Source: Candidatus Aminicenantes bacterium UBA6072
Lineage (GTDB): Bacteria; Acidobacteriota; Aminicenantia; UBA2199
Assembly: GCA_002436105.1 (NCBI GenBank)
Contig: DIXU01000012.1
Span: forward strand, 101,773 to 165,772
Length of the DNA: 64,000 nt
Direction: 5' to 3'
Made by a program: the position numbers and the translations under genes. Shown here piece after piece: positions 35,059 to 42,587 of this stretch. Under the pieces are notes generated by a model that saw only the letters and a program-made list of their open reading frames with translations, searched no databases and was not told where the DNA came from. The first letter of the stretch is position 1, and every line of letters begins with the position of its first letter.

Positions 35059-35813
35059 CCCGGGCGGCGAAGTTCTCCATCCAGGGGCTGCACGTCCATT
35101 ACGGAAGCCTGTGCGCCCTGCGTGACCTGAACCTGGAGATCGCCGCCCATGAGATCTTCACCGTCATCGGCCCGGCCAACTCGGGCAAATCCACTTTCCT
35201 GAATTCGCTGAACCGCCTGATCGACCTGGAAGCGCGCAGCCGCGTCCGCGGCGAGATCCGCCTGGACGGGGTCGACATCCGCGCCGGCCTGGAGGTGGAG
35301 ACGCTGCGGCGCAAGGTGGGCATTGTCTTTGCCCTGCCGCTGCCCCTGCCCGTCTCCATCTATGAGAACGTGGTCTACGGCTTGCGCATGCAGGGCGTTC
35401 GCGACGCGAAGACGCTGGACGCGGCGGTGGAGCGGAGCCTGCGCGAGTCGTACCTTTGGGAGGAGGTGAAGGATCGCCTGCGCACGCCGGCGATGAACCT
35501 CTCCGGCGGGCAGCAGCAGCGCCTGTGCATGGCGCGCATACTCGCCGGCCAGCCCGATGTCCTGCTCTTCGACGAACCGACATCGGGGCTGGACCCGATC
35601 TCCACGGCGCGCATCGAGGAGACCATGCTGATCCTGAAGGAAAAGTACACCATCGTGCTGGTGACCAACAACGTGGCCCAGGCGGCCCGCGTCGGCGACC
35701 GCACCGCCTTTTTCCTGATGGGGGAGATGATCGAAGTGAGCGCGACGAGCACGATGTTCACGACGCCGGCCGACAGCCGCACCAGCGACTACATCACCGG
35801 CAAGTTCGGATGA
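35052..35813 (+). CDS. pstB: PstB-like ATPase 1, degenerate Q-loop and H-switch
   Basis: 253 residues. Walker A is GPANSGKST (40-48), the signature LSGGQ (150-154) is intact, and Walker B is VLLFDEP with the catalytic Glu175. Two essential elements are changed. The Q-loop glutamine (normally VFQRPNPFP) is Ala94 in VFALPLPLP, and the switch histidine (normally VTHN) is Asn206 in VTNN. Alone it should hydrolyse ATP poorly. It overlaps a second PstB gene with the opposite set of defects, so a heterodimer is likely. Confidence 0.92.
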   Translation: MVTRAAKFSIQGLHVHYGSLCALRDLNLEIAAHEIFTVIGPANSGKSTFLNSLNRLIDLEARSRVRGEIRLDGVDIRAGLEVETLRRKVGIVFALPLPLPVSIYENVVYGLRMQGVRDAKTLDAAVERSLRESYLWEEVKDRLRTPAMNLSGGQQQRLCMARILAGQPDVLLFDEPTSGLDPISTARIEETMLILKEKYTIVLVTNNVAQAARVGDRTAFFLMGEMIEVSATSTMFTTPADSRTSDYITGKFG

Positions 35814-36574
35814 GCATGGGCGACTTCTGCATCGAGACCCGGGGCCTTGACCTTTTCTACGGCGATTTCCAGGCCCTGATCGCCGTCGACCTGCAGGTCC
35901 CGGCGCGCGAGGTGACCGCCCTGATCGGCCCCAGCGGCTGCGGCAAGAGCACGCTGCTGCGGGTGTTCAACCGCATGAACGACCTGATCGAAGGCGTGCG
36001 CGTCGAGGGAACGGTGCGGATCGACAACGAGGACATCTACGCTCCCGGCACCGACCTGCTGCGCCTGCGCGAGAAGGTGGGCATGGTCTTCCAGCGCCCC
36101 AACCCCTTCCCGCTCTCGGTGGTGGACAACATCACCTTCGGCCTGGCCGTGCACAGGCTGGCCGGCCGCCGTCAGTACGGGGACCTCGTGGAACAGGCGC
36201 TGCGCGACGTGCTGCTCTGGGACGACCTCAAGGACAGGCTGCACCAGTCGGCGCTGAGCCTGTCGCTCGAGCAGCAGCAGCGCCTGTGCATCGCCCGCGT
36301 CCTGCCGCTGAAGCCCCAGGTGCTGCTCATGGACGAGCCCTGCTCCGCCCTGGACCCCATCGCCACCCTGCACATCGAGGACCTGATGCGCAAGCTGAAG
36401 CGCGACTACACCATCGTCATCGTCACCCACAACATGCAGCAGGCGGCGCGGGCTTCCGACCGCGCCGGCTTCATGTACCTGGGCAAGCTGATCGAGTTCG
36501 ACGAGACGGCGAGGATCTTCACCCACCCCCGGCAGGAACTGACCGAAAACTACATCAGCGGCCGCTTCGGCTGA
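35810..36574 (+). CDS. pstB: PstB-like ATPase 2, degenerate ABC signature
   Basis: 254 residues from the ATG overlapping the pstB1 stop (ATGA). Walker A GPSGCGKST (40-48), Q-loop Gln95 in VFQRPNPFP, Walker B VLLMDEP and switch His207 in VTHN are all intact. The signature that should read LSGGQ is LSLEQ (151-155), with both glycines lost. This is the mirror image of pstB1. Together they can form one complete ATP site (from this Walker A/B, Q and H, plus the LSGGQ of PstB1) and one degenerate site. Confidence 0.92.
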   Translation: MSMGDFCIETRGLDLFYGDFQALIAVDLQVPAREVTALIGPSGCGKSTLLRVFNRMNDLIEGVRVEGTVRIDNEDIYAPGTDLLRLREKVGMVFQRPNPFPLSVVDNITFGLAVHRLAGRRQYGDLVEQALRDVLLWDDLKDRLHQSALSLSLEQQQRLCIARVLPLKPQVLLMDEPCSALDPIATLHIEDLMRKLKRDYTIVIVTHNMQQAARASDRAGFMYLGKLIEFDETARIFTHPRQELTENYISGRFG

Positions 36575-36589
36575 CGCCAGGAGGAAAGC

Positions 36590-37240
36590 ATGGCCAGAGA
36601 GCATTTTCAGAACATGCTGCGCGAGGTGGAGCACGAATTGGCGGGCATGGGCGAGATGGTCGTCGCCGCCATTGAGCGCTCCGTCGGGGCGCTGAAGCAT
36701 GTCGACAAGGCGGAAGCCGAGCGCGTCATCGCCGCGGATGACGCGATCAACTGCAAGCGCTGGCAGATCGAGAACCAGTGCATCCAGCTCTTCGCCACCC
36801 AGCAGCCGGTGGCCGGCGACCTGCGCGAGATCGTCTCCTTCATGGACCTGATCACCAACCTGGAGCGCATGGCCGACCACGCCAAGGGCATCGCCAGGAT
36901 CGTGGTCATGCACGACCAGACGCCCCTGCTCAAGCCGCTGATCGACATCCCGCGCATGGCGGAAAAAGCCGCCGAGATGATCCGCAGGAGCCTGAGCGCC
37001 TTCATCCGCCAGGACGTGGATGCGGCCAGAGCCATCATGGAGATGGACGACGAGATCGACGCGCTCTACGAGCAGATCTTCCGCGAATTGCTGACCTACA
37101 TGATGGAGGATCCCCGGACCATCACCCGCGCCGTCTACCTGATCTGGGTCAGCCACAACCTGGAGCGCATCGCCGACCGCGCGACCAACATCTGCGAGCG
37201 CATCGTCTTCATGGTCACCGGCGAGACCTGCGGCAACTGA
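36590..37240 (+). CDS. phoU: Phosphate signalling protein PhoU
   Basis: 216 residues. It has two three-helix repeats, each with the metal-binding E/DxxxD motif: DLITNLERMADHAKGIA in the first, SHNLERIADRATNICERIV in the second. PhoU links the Pst transporter to the PhoR/PhoB kinase system and limits uptake. It is the last gene of the operon, 15 bases after pstB2, with AGGAGG before the ATG. Confidence 0.95.
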   Translation: MAREHFQNMLREVEHELAGMGEMVVAAIERSVGALKHVDKAEAERVIAADDAINCKRWQIENQCIQLFATQQPVAGDLREIVSFMDLITNLERMADHAKGIARIVVMHDQTPLLKPLIDIPRMAEKAAEMIRRSLSAFIRQDVDAARAIMEMDDEIDALYEQIFRELLTYMMEDPRTITRAVYLIWVSHNLERIADRATNICERIVFMVTGETCGN

Positions 37241-37289
37241 ATCGCCTCCCGCTTCCCGATGAATTGTTGCGAATTATTTATTTCATCTA

Positions 37290-37318
37290 TTGACACACCG
37301 GAAAAATTGCACTATATT
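37290..37318 (+). promoter_or_regulatory. Promoter of the kamA-like gene
   Basis: TTGACA (37290-37295), 17-bp spacer, TATATT (37313-37318), 28 bases before the TTG start. Confidence 0.8.
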
Positions 37319-37346
37319 CGCAGTTGAAAAGTGGGAGGAACTGCAA

Positions 37347-38669
37347 TTGAAAAAAGCCAACCAGGCGATCGCGGTCAAGGAAGCCGAAGCTACCGGTGAG
37401 GAGGCCGAGCCTCCAAGCACGGCGGCAGTGGAGGAAAGCAACCACACCGCACCGTCGTTACTGTTTCCCGAACTGATACAATTCCCGAATTCCAAACCCG
37501 ACAAGTCATTCTTCAGGATCGGAGCGCGCTCGCTGCAGTTTCAGAGGAAATACTTCCCGTTGGCCACCACCGCCGACTGGAACAGCTGGGAATGGCAGCT
37601 GCGCAACAGCATCACCAGCCCGCAGGCGCTGCAGAAGGTCCTGCAGCTGTCCGACGACGAAACGCGCGCCATGGCGGTCGACAGCGGCAATCTGCCCCTG
37701 CGCATCACCCCGTATTACGCCAGCCTGCTCGACCCCGCCGATCCCACGCAGCCCCTGCGCCGCTGCGTCGTGCCGGTCAGCGCCGAGCAGCTCATCTCCT
37801 GCGGCGAGGCCGCCGACCCGCTGGGCGAGGACACCCACAGCCGTGTGCCCGGCCTGGTGCACCGTTATCCCGACCGCGTGCTCTTCCTGGTCACCGGTTT
37901 CTGCTCGAGCTACTGCCGCTACTGCACCCGCTCGCGGCTGGTCGGCGACCAGAACAAGCGCCACCTCAACCGCGACCAGTGGGACCGCGCCCTGGCCTAC
38001 ATCGAGATGAATCCGGACGTGCGTGACGTGCTGCTTTCCGGCGGCGATCCGCTCACCCTGCCCGACAAGAGCCTGGAGTACCTGCTGACCCGCCTCAGCC
38101 GCATCCCGCACGTGGAATTCGTGCGCATCGGCTCCAAGGTGCCGGTGGTCCTGCCGCAGCGCATCACCCAGGCGCTGATCAACGTGCTGAAGCGTTTCCG
38201 TCCACTGTGGATGAGCATCCATTTCACCCACCCGGACGAGATCACCCCGGAGACGGCGCAGGCCTGCGAACGCCTGGCCGACGCCGGCATACCCCTGGGC
38301 AGCCAGACCGTCCTGCTGAAAGGCGTCAACGATTCGGTGCCGGTCATGAAAAAACTGATGCACGAGTTGTTGAAGATCCGCGTCCGTCCCTATTACCTGT
38401 ACCAGTGCGACCCCATCCTCGGTTCCTCGCATTTCCGGACGCCGGTGGATAAGGGCATCGAGATCATCGAGGGCCTGCGCGGCCATACCAGCGGCTACGC
38501 CGTCCCGCACTACGTCGTCGATGCCCCGGGCGGCGGCGGCAAGATCCCGCTGCTGCCCGACTACTACCAGGGCCGCAGGGAAGGCGACGTGATGCTGCGC
38601 AATTACCAGAAAAAGACATACCGTTACCCCGACGCCGAATGCGCCGGAGATGCCCCCGCGGATTCCTGA
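37347..38669 (+). CDS. KamA-family radical SAM aminomutase (lysine or glutamate 2,3-aminomutase-like)
   Basis: 440 residues from TTG at 37347 with GGAGG 9 bases upstream; the promoter lies just before. The radical SAM cluster motif is C186-x3-C190-x2-C193 in FCSSYCRYCTRSR. The PLP lysine is expected at Lys399 in PGGGGKIP. Other family blocks are VLLSGGDPLTLPD and RPYYLYQCDPILG. These enzymes move an amino group from C2 to C3 of an amino acid, giving beta-lysine or beta-glutamate. Residues 1-45 are a low-complexity extension (EATGEEAEPPSTAAVEES). Downstream lie two ATP-grasp ligases and an acetyltransferase. Confidence 0.88.
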   Translation: MKKANQAIAVKEAEATGEEAEPPSTAAVEESNHTAPSLLFPELIQFPNSKPDKSFFRIGARSLQFQRKYFPLATTADWNSWEWQLRNSITSPQALQKVLQLSDDETRAMAVDSGNLPLRITPYYASLLDPADPTQPLRRCVVPVSAEQLISCGEAADPLGEDTHSRVPGLVHRYPDRVLFLVTGFCSSYCRYCTRSRLVGDQNKRHLNRDQWDRALAYIEMNPDVRDVLLSGGDPLTLPDKSLEYLLTRLSRIPHVEFVRIGSKVPVVLPQRITQALINVLKRFRPLWMSIHFTHPDEITPETAQACERLADAGIPLGSQTVLLKGVNDSVPVMKKLMHELLKIRVRPYYLYQCDPILGSSHFRTPVDKGIEIIEGLRGHTSGYAVPHYVVDAPGGGGKIPLLPDYYQGRREGDVMLRNYQKKTYRYPDAECAGDAPADS

Positions 38670-38678
38670 TCGCCCCGC

Positions 38679-38707
38679 TTGCTTATCCGGCGGCAAGGGC
38701 TTACAAT
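38679..38707 (+). promoter_or_regulatory. Promoter of the ATP-grasp/GNAT/corA genes
   Basis: TTGCTT (38679-38684), 17-bp spacer, TACAAT (38702-38707). The same two hexamers at the same spacing stand before hdrC (45770-45798). Confidence 0.65.
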
Positions 38708-38738
38708 CGCGGCGAGTGCAGCCAATGGAGAAGTCAGC

Positions 38739-39722
38739 ATGATCGTCGGCATGACCTATGATCTCCGGCAGGATTATCTCGATGCCGGCTACGGCCTCGA
38801 ACAGACGGCGGAGTTCGACAAGCCTGACACCATCGCTGGCATCGAAAAGGCGCTGCAGGACCTGGGGCACGAGACGCGGCGCATCGGCCATATCAAGAGC
38901 CTGGTCGGCCGGCTGGCCGCCGGCGAGCGCTGGGACATGGTCTTCAACATCTGCGAGGGCATGTTCGGGACGGGCCGCGAAGCCCAGGTGCCGGCCCTGC
39001 TGGACGCCTTCGAGATCCCCTATACGTTCTCCGGGCCGCTGGTCCTGGCCCTGACCCTGGACAAGGGGATGACCAAGACGCTGGTGCGCTCTTTCGGCGT
39101 TCCCACCCCCGACTTCGCCGTGGTCGCGGCGGCCGCGGACATCGCCGCCGTCGACCTGCCTTTTCCCCTCTTCGCCAAGCCCCTGGCCGAGGGAACGGGC
39201 AAGGGGATCGACGCCCGCTCCAAGATCGATTCCCGCGGGCAGCTGGCCGCCGTGTGCCTCGGCCTGCTGGAACGATTCCGGCAGCCGGTGCTGGTGGAGA
39301 CCTACCTGCCCGGGCGCGAGTTCACCGTCGGCATCACGGGCAGCGGCGCCGCAGCCGAAGCGATCGGGGTCATGGAGGTCATGCTCAACGCCGAGGCCGA
39401 GGCCCACGCCTATTCCTACATCAACAAGGAGCAGTACGAGGAAAAGGTGCGCTACGCCCTGGCGCAGGAAGCGGACGCCGCCGCCTGCGCCGAGGTGGCG
39501 CTGCGCGCCTGGCGCGGGCTGGGCTGCCTCGACGGCGGCCGCGTCGACGTCAAGATGGACCGCGACGGCGTCGTCAACTTCATCGAGGTGAATCCGCTGG
39601 CGGGCCTGAACCCGGTCCATTCCGACCTGCCGATCATCTGCCGCCTGCGCGGCATCCCCTTCAGCGAGCTGATCGCCCGCATCATGGCTTCCGCCGCCGG
39701 GAGGCTGACCGGTGAGAAGTAA
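38739..39722 (+). CDS. D-Ala-D-Ala ligase-like ATP-grasp protein 1
   Basis: 327 residues from the ATG at 38739, with GGAG 8 bases upstream. The N-terminal domain has FNICEGMFGTGREAQVPALL and IPYTFSGPLVLALTLDKGMTK, and the ATP-grasp part has FAKPLAEGTGKGIDARSKI. The C-terminal metal site is FIEVNPLAGLNPVHSDLP. It is close to the Ddl family, but two such genes lie in tandem outside any cell-wall cluster. They therefore more likely make a peptide-type bond between other amino acids. It overlaps the next gene by 11 bases. Confidence 0.85.
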   Translation: MIVGMTYDLRQDYLDAGYGLEQTAEFDKPDTIAGIEKALQDLGHETRRIGHIKSLVGRLAAGERWDMVFNICEGMFGTGREAQVPALLDAFEIPYTFSGPLVLALTLDKGMTKTLVRSFGVPTPDFAVVAAAADIAAVDLPFPLFAKPLAEGTGKGIDARSKIDSRGQLAAVCLGLLERFRQPVLVETYLPGREFTVGITGSGAAAEAIGVMEVMLNAEAEAHAYSYINKEQYEEKVRYALAQEADAAACAEVALRAWRGLGCLDGGRVDVKMDRDGVVNFIEVNPLAGLNPVHSDLPIICRLRGIPFSELIARIMASAAGRLTGEK

Positions 39723-40734
39723 AAACGCGGTCATCCTGCACAACCAGGTCGGCCCCGATTCGCCCAAGGACGAACTGGATGTCCTGGTCCAGGTCGAGGC
39801 GGTGCGCCGCTCCCTGGCCGAACTGGGCTACCGGGTGCGGGTCATCCCCTTTTCCCTCGACGTCGGCGCGGCTCTGCGGGCACTGCGCCGCGCCGAGCCC
39901 CTCTTCGTCTTCAACCTGGTGGAGACGGTGGCTGGCGACGGCCGGCTCATCCACCTGGCGCCGGCGCTGCTGGACCATCTCGGCCTGCCCTACACGGGCA
40001 GCGGCCAGGAGTCCATCTTCGTCACCTCCAACAAGGTCCTGAGCAAGAGGCTTTTCCAGCAGGCCGGGATCCCGACCCCGCCCTGGATGGAAGCGGCACC
40101 GGTGCACGGCGCTCCCTGGACGGGAGCGGGAACCTACCTGCTCAAGTCGGTTTGGGAGCACGCCTCCAACTGGTTCGGCGAGGATTCGGTCGTGCGCGCC
40201 GGTAGCGAGTCCGAGCTGCGCGGGCGACTGGAGCGCAAGGACGGCAGTCGGGGATTCTTCGCCGAGCGCTACATCGAGGGGCGCGAGTTCAACCAGGCGC
40301 TCCTGGCCGGGGAGTGCCTGCCCGCGGCCGAGATGCGCTTCATCGATTACCCCGGCGACAAGCTGCGCATCGTCGATTTCCGCGCCAAGTGGGAGGAGGA
40401 TTCCTTCGAGTATGCCCATACGCAGCGCGGCTTCGACCTGCCGGCCGCCGACGGGCCGCTGGTCGATGAGCTGCACGCCGTTTCCCGCCGCTGCTGGGAG
40501 TGCTTCGGCCTGGCGGGCTACGCCCGGGTCGATTTCCGCGTCGATGCCGGGGGACGCCCCTGGGTGCTGGAGATCAACACCAATCCCTGCCTGGCGCCCG
40601 ACGGCGGCTTTTTTGCCGCCGCCGAGCGCGCCGGGCTGTCGTTCACCGGCATGGTGGAGCGGATCGTCGGGGATTGCCTGGCGCGGCGGGGCGATACCCG
40701 GCCGCGGGATGGAGGTGCGGATGAGCGGGCATGA
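39712..40734 (+). CDS. D-Ala-D-Ala ligase-like ATP-grasp protein 2
   Basis: 340 residues from GTG at 39712, with GGGAGG upstream inside the first ligase gene. The N-terminal domain has FVFNLVETVAGDGRLIHLAP and LPYTGSGQESIFVTSNK. The ATP-grasp region has the nucleotide loop YLLKSVWEHAS and the metal site VLEINTNPCLAPDGGFF. Paralogous but divergent from the gene before it, so it probably uses a different amino acid or acts as the second half of a heteromeric ligase. Confidence 0.82.
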   Translation: MRSKNAVILHNQVGPDSPKDELDVLVQVEAVRRSLAELGYRVRVIPFSLDVGAALRALRRAEPLFVFNLVETVAGDGRLIHLAPALLDHLGLPYTGSGQESIFVTSNKVLSKRLFQQAGIPTPPWMEAAPVHGAPWTGAGTYLLKSVWEHASNWFGEDSVVRAGSESELRGRLERKDGSRGFFAERYIEGREFNQALLAGECLPAAEMRFIDYPGDKLRIVDFRAKWEEDSFEYAHTQRGFDLPAADGPLVDELHAVSRRCWECFGLAGYARVDFRVDAGGRPWVLEINTNPCLAPDGGFFAAAERAGLSFTGMVERIVGDCLARRGDTRPRDGGADERA

Positions 40735-41233
40735 GAAACTGGCATTCCGCGATCAGGTGCGGGCCGATGATGCCGCCGCCGTCGGCGGGATCGTGACCTC
40801 GACGGGATTCTTCCATGACCACGAGGTCGCCGTGGCGGTGGAACTGGTGGAGGAGAGGCTGGCGAAGGGGCCGTCGAGCGGCTACCTCTTTCTTTTTGCC
40901 GAGCAGGCGGGCCGCACCGTGGGCTACTGCTGCTACGGCGAGATCCCCTGCACCCAGGGCAGCTTTGACCTGTACTGGATCGCCGTGCACGACTTCTGTC
41001 GCGGCCGGGGCATCGGCGGCCGGCTGCTGCGGGAGGCCGAGCAGCGCATCGCCGGCCAGAAAGGGCGCGCCATCTGGGTGGAGACTTCGGGACAGCAAAA
41101 ATATCTGTCGACGAGGGAATTCTACCTGCGCTGCGGATATCAGGAGGAAGCGGTGCTGAAGGACTTCTACGCCGCCGGCGACGACAAGGTCATCTACGCC
41201 AAGCACCTGGCGGCGACATGGTCGAAAAAGTAA
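40721..41233 (+). CDS. GNAT-family N-acetyltransferase
   Basis: 170 residues from the ATG at 40721, with GGAGGTG 5-6 bases upstream. It shows GNAT motif A, IAVHDFCRGRGIGGRLLREAE, and the C-terminal strand-helix STREFYLRCGYQEE. It overlaps the second ATP-grasp gene by 14 bases and corA by 16. In the known ablA/ablB system a KamA-type enzyme plus a GNAT makes N-epsilon-acetyl-beta-lysine. Here the ligases in between suggest a related but larger product. Substrate not determinable. Confidence 0.85.
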   Translation: MSGHEKLAFRDQVRADDAAAVGGIVTSTGFFHDHEVAVAVELVEERLAKGPSSGYLFLFAEQAGRTVGYCCYGEIPCTQGSFDLYWIAVHDFCRGRGIGGRLLREAEQRIAGQKGRAIWVETSGQQKYLSTREFYLRCGYQEEAVLKDFYAAGDDKVIYAKHLAATWSKK

Positions 41234-42285
41234 AAAAAAGGTCGGCCAAGGCGGGGTTGCCCCCGGGGGTCCTGGTCCATGTCGGCACGCAGAAGGTCAC
41301 GGAAAGCCGCGTGCGCATCCTGGATTACGACGAGCAGGGAGTCCGGGAGAAGAGCCCGGCTCGCCTGGATGAATGCCTTCCTTTTCGTGACAGCGAGACG
41401 GTGACCTGGATCGATATCGAGGGCCTGCAGGATGTCGGCTTGCTGGAGGGCCTGGGCCGCTGCTTCGGGCTGCATCCGCTGATCCTCGAGGACATCCTCA
41501 ACACCGACCAGCGTCCCAAGTCCGACGATATGGATGACTATATCTATGTCGTGCTCAAGATGCTCGATTTCGACCCGGCCAGCCTGGAGGTCGTATCCGA
41601 GCAGGTCAGTATCGTCTTTGGCCGCAACTTCGTGATCTCGCTCCAGGAAGGACGCGAGGGAGACCTCTTCGAGCCCCTGCGCCAGCGCATCCGCAACGGC
41701 AAGGGGCGCATGCGCCGCCTGGGGCCGGATTACCTGGCCTATTCCCTGCTCGATACCATCATCGACCACTATTTCGTCATCCTGGAAAAGTTCGCCGAGC
41801 GCATCGAGAAGCTCGAGGAAGAGCTGGTCGGCAACCCCCGGCCGGACACCCTGCAGCAGATCCACCGCCTCAAGCGCGAGATGATCTTCCTGCGCAAGTC
41901 GGCCTGGCCGCTGCGCGAGGTGATCAACGGCCTGGAAAAGAGCGAATCGGACCTGATCCGGCCGGCGACCAAGATCTTTCTGCGCGATATCTACGACCAT
42001 GCCATCCATATCGTCGACAGCATCGAGTCCTACCGCGAGATGCTTTCCAGCATGCTCGATATCTACCTTTCCTCGGTCAGCAACCGCATGAACCAGGTGA
42101 TGAAGGTGCTGACGATCATCGCCACCATTTTCATGCCCCTGACCTTCCTGGCCGGCATCTACGGCATGAACTTCAAGCACATGCCCGAGTTGGGCTGGCC
42201 CTGGGGATACCCGCTGGTGCTGGCGCTCATGTTCGCCCTGGCCGGGGCCATGATCTATTTCTTCAAGAAAAAAAACTGGCTGTAG
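41218..42285 (+). CDS. corA: CorA-family Mg2+/Co2+ transporter
   Basis: 355 residues. A soluble N-terminal domain of about 290 residues with the long helices of CorA is followed by two membrane helices. The GMN selectivity motif is intact in YGMNFKHMPELGWPWGYP, and the C-terminus is a short Lys-rich tail (FKKKNWL). Its start overlaps the GNAT gene by 16 bases. It may only share a transcript with the ligase cluster. Confidence 0.93.
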   Translation: MVEKVKKRSAKAGLPPGVLVHVGTQKVTESRVRILDYDEQGVREKSPARLDECLPFRDSETVTWIDIEGLQDVGLLEGLGRCFGLHPLILEDILNTDQRPKSDDMDDYIYVVLKMLDFDPASLEVVSEQVSIVFGRNFVISLQEGREGDLFEPLRQRIRNGKGRMRRLGPDYLAYSLLDTIIDHYFVILEKFAERIEKLEEELVGNPRPDTLQQIHRLKREMIFLRKSAWPLREVINGLEKSESDLIRPATKIFLRDIYDHAIHIVDSIESYREMLSSMLDIYLSSVSNRMNQVMKVLTIIATIFMPLTFLAGIYGMNFKHMPELGWPWGYPLVLALMFALAGAMIYFFKKKNWL

Positions 42286-42295
42286 ATCAGGCAAC

Positions 42296-42404
42296 GAACT
42301 AGCGTAATTCGTAATTCGTGAGTCGTAATTCGCAACAGCCCTCCATCGCAACGATGTCTGCTTTCTTCCGAATCACGAATCACGTGTCACGAATAACGGA
42401 GTTC
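42296..42404. repeat. Palindromic word-repeat element E4
   Basis: Left arm: AATTCGTAATTCGTGAGTCG words after GAACTAGCG. Right arm: the inverse, CCGAATCACGAATCACGTG... ending in GGAGTTC. Centre: perfect hairpin CATCG-caa-CGATG (42344-42356). It begins 10 bases after the corA stop and ends just before the trpB2 promoter. Confidence 0.85.
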
Positions 42405-42412
42405 TGCTGAGC

Positions 42413-42441
42413 TTGACCTCTCTCCCAAGTTGTGGTATGAC
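42413..42441 (+). promoter_or_regulatory. Promoter of the trp leader and trpB2
   Basis: TTGACC (42413-42418), 17-bp spacer, TATGAC (42436-42441). The leader-peptide ATG at 42450 follows after 8 bases, predicting a near-leaderless transcript. Confidence 0.65.
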
Positions 42442-42449
42442 TATCGCCG

Positions 42450-42527
42450 ATGTCACCTGAACGGGTTCTCCTGTCGCCTGCCGCCGCCTGGCTCCGCGCC
42501 TGGCGCTGGGCGGCCCCGTCCGCCTGA
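42450..42527 (+). CDS. Candidate Trp-rich leader peptide
   Basis: A 25-codon frame (ATG at 42450, TGA at 42525-42527) whose C-terminal half reads AAAWLRAWRWAAPSA, with three Trp codons in seven positions. It lies directly after a promoter and 60 bases before trpB2, as a trp attenuator leader would. Three GC-rich segments could pair alternately: 42481-42488 with 42508-42513, or 42508-42513 with 42520-42525. The second hairpin is not followed at once by a T-run; a T-rich tract occurs at 42547-42559. The frame is real; its regulatory role is inference. Confidence 0.5.
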   Translation: MSPERVLLSPAAAWLRAWRWAAPSA

Positions 42528-42587
42528 AAATCCAACCATCCATCCATTTTTCTTTTTTTAAAATCACAAGACCAAGGAGAAAAAAAC

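Noticed and set aside
37506..39767. Long antisense frame over the kamA-like and ATP-grasp genes
   Set aside because: No motif, and the sense strand has the radical SAM cysteines and ATP-grasp signatures with ribosome sites.
42437..42460. Seven-residue frame MTIADVT before the trp leader
   Set aside because: It begins within the -10 box and so would not be on the predicted transcript; it has no Trp codons.
42508..42559. Classical intrinsic terminator for trp attenuation
   Set aside because: The hairpin 42508-42525 is separated from the T-rich tract 42547-42559 by about 20 bases, so it is not a standard terminator. I kept only the leader-peptide observation.
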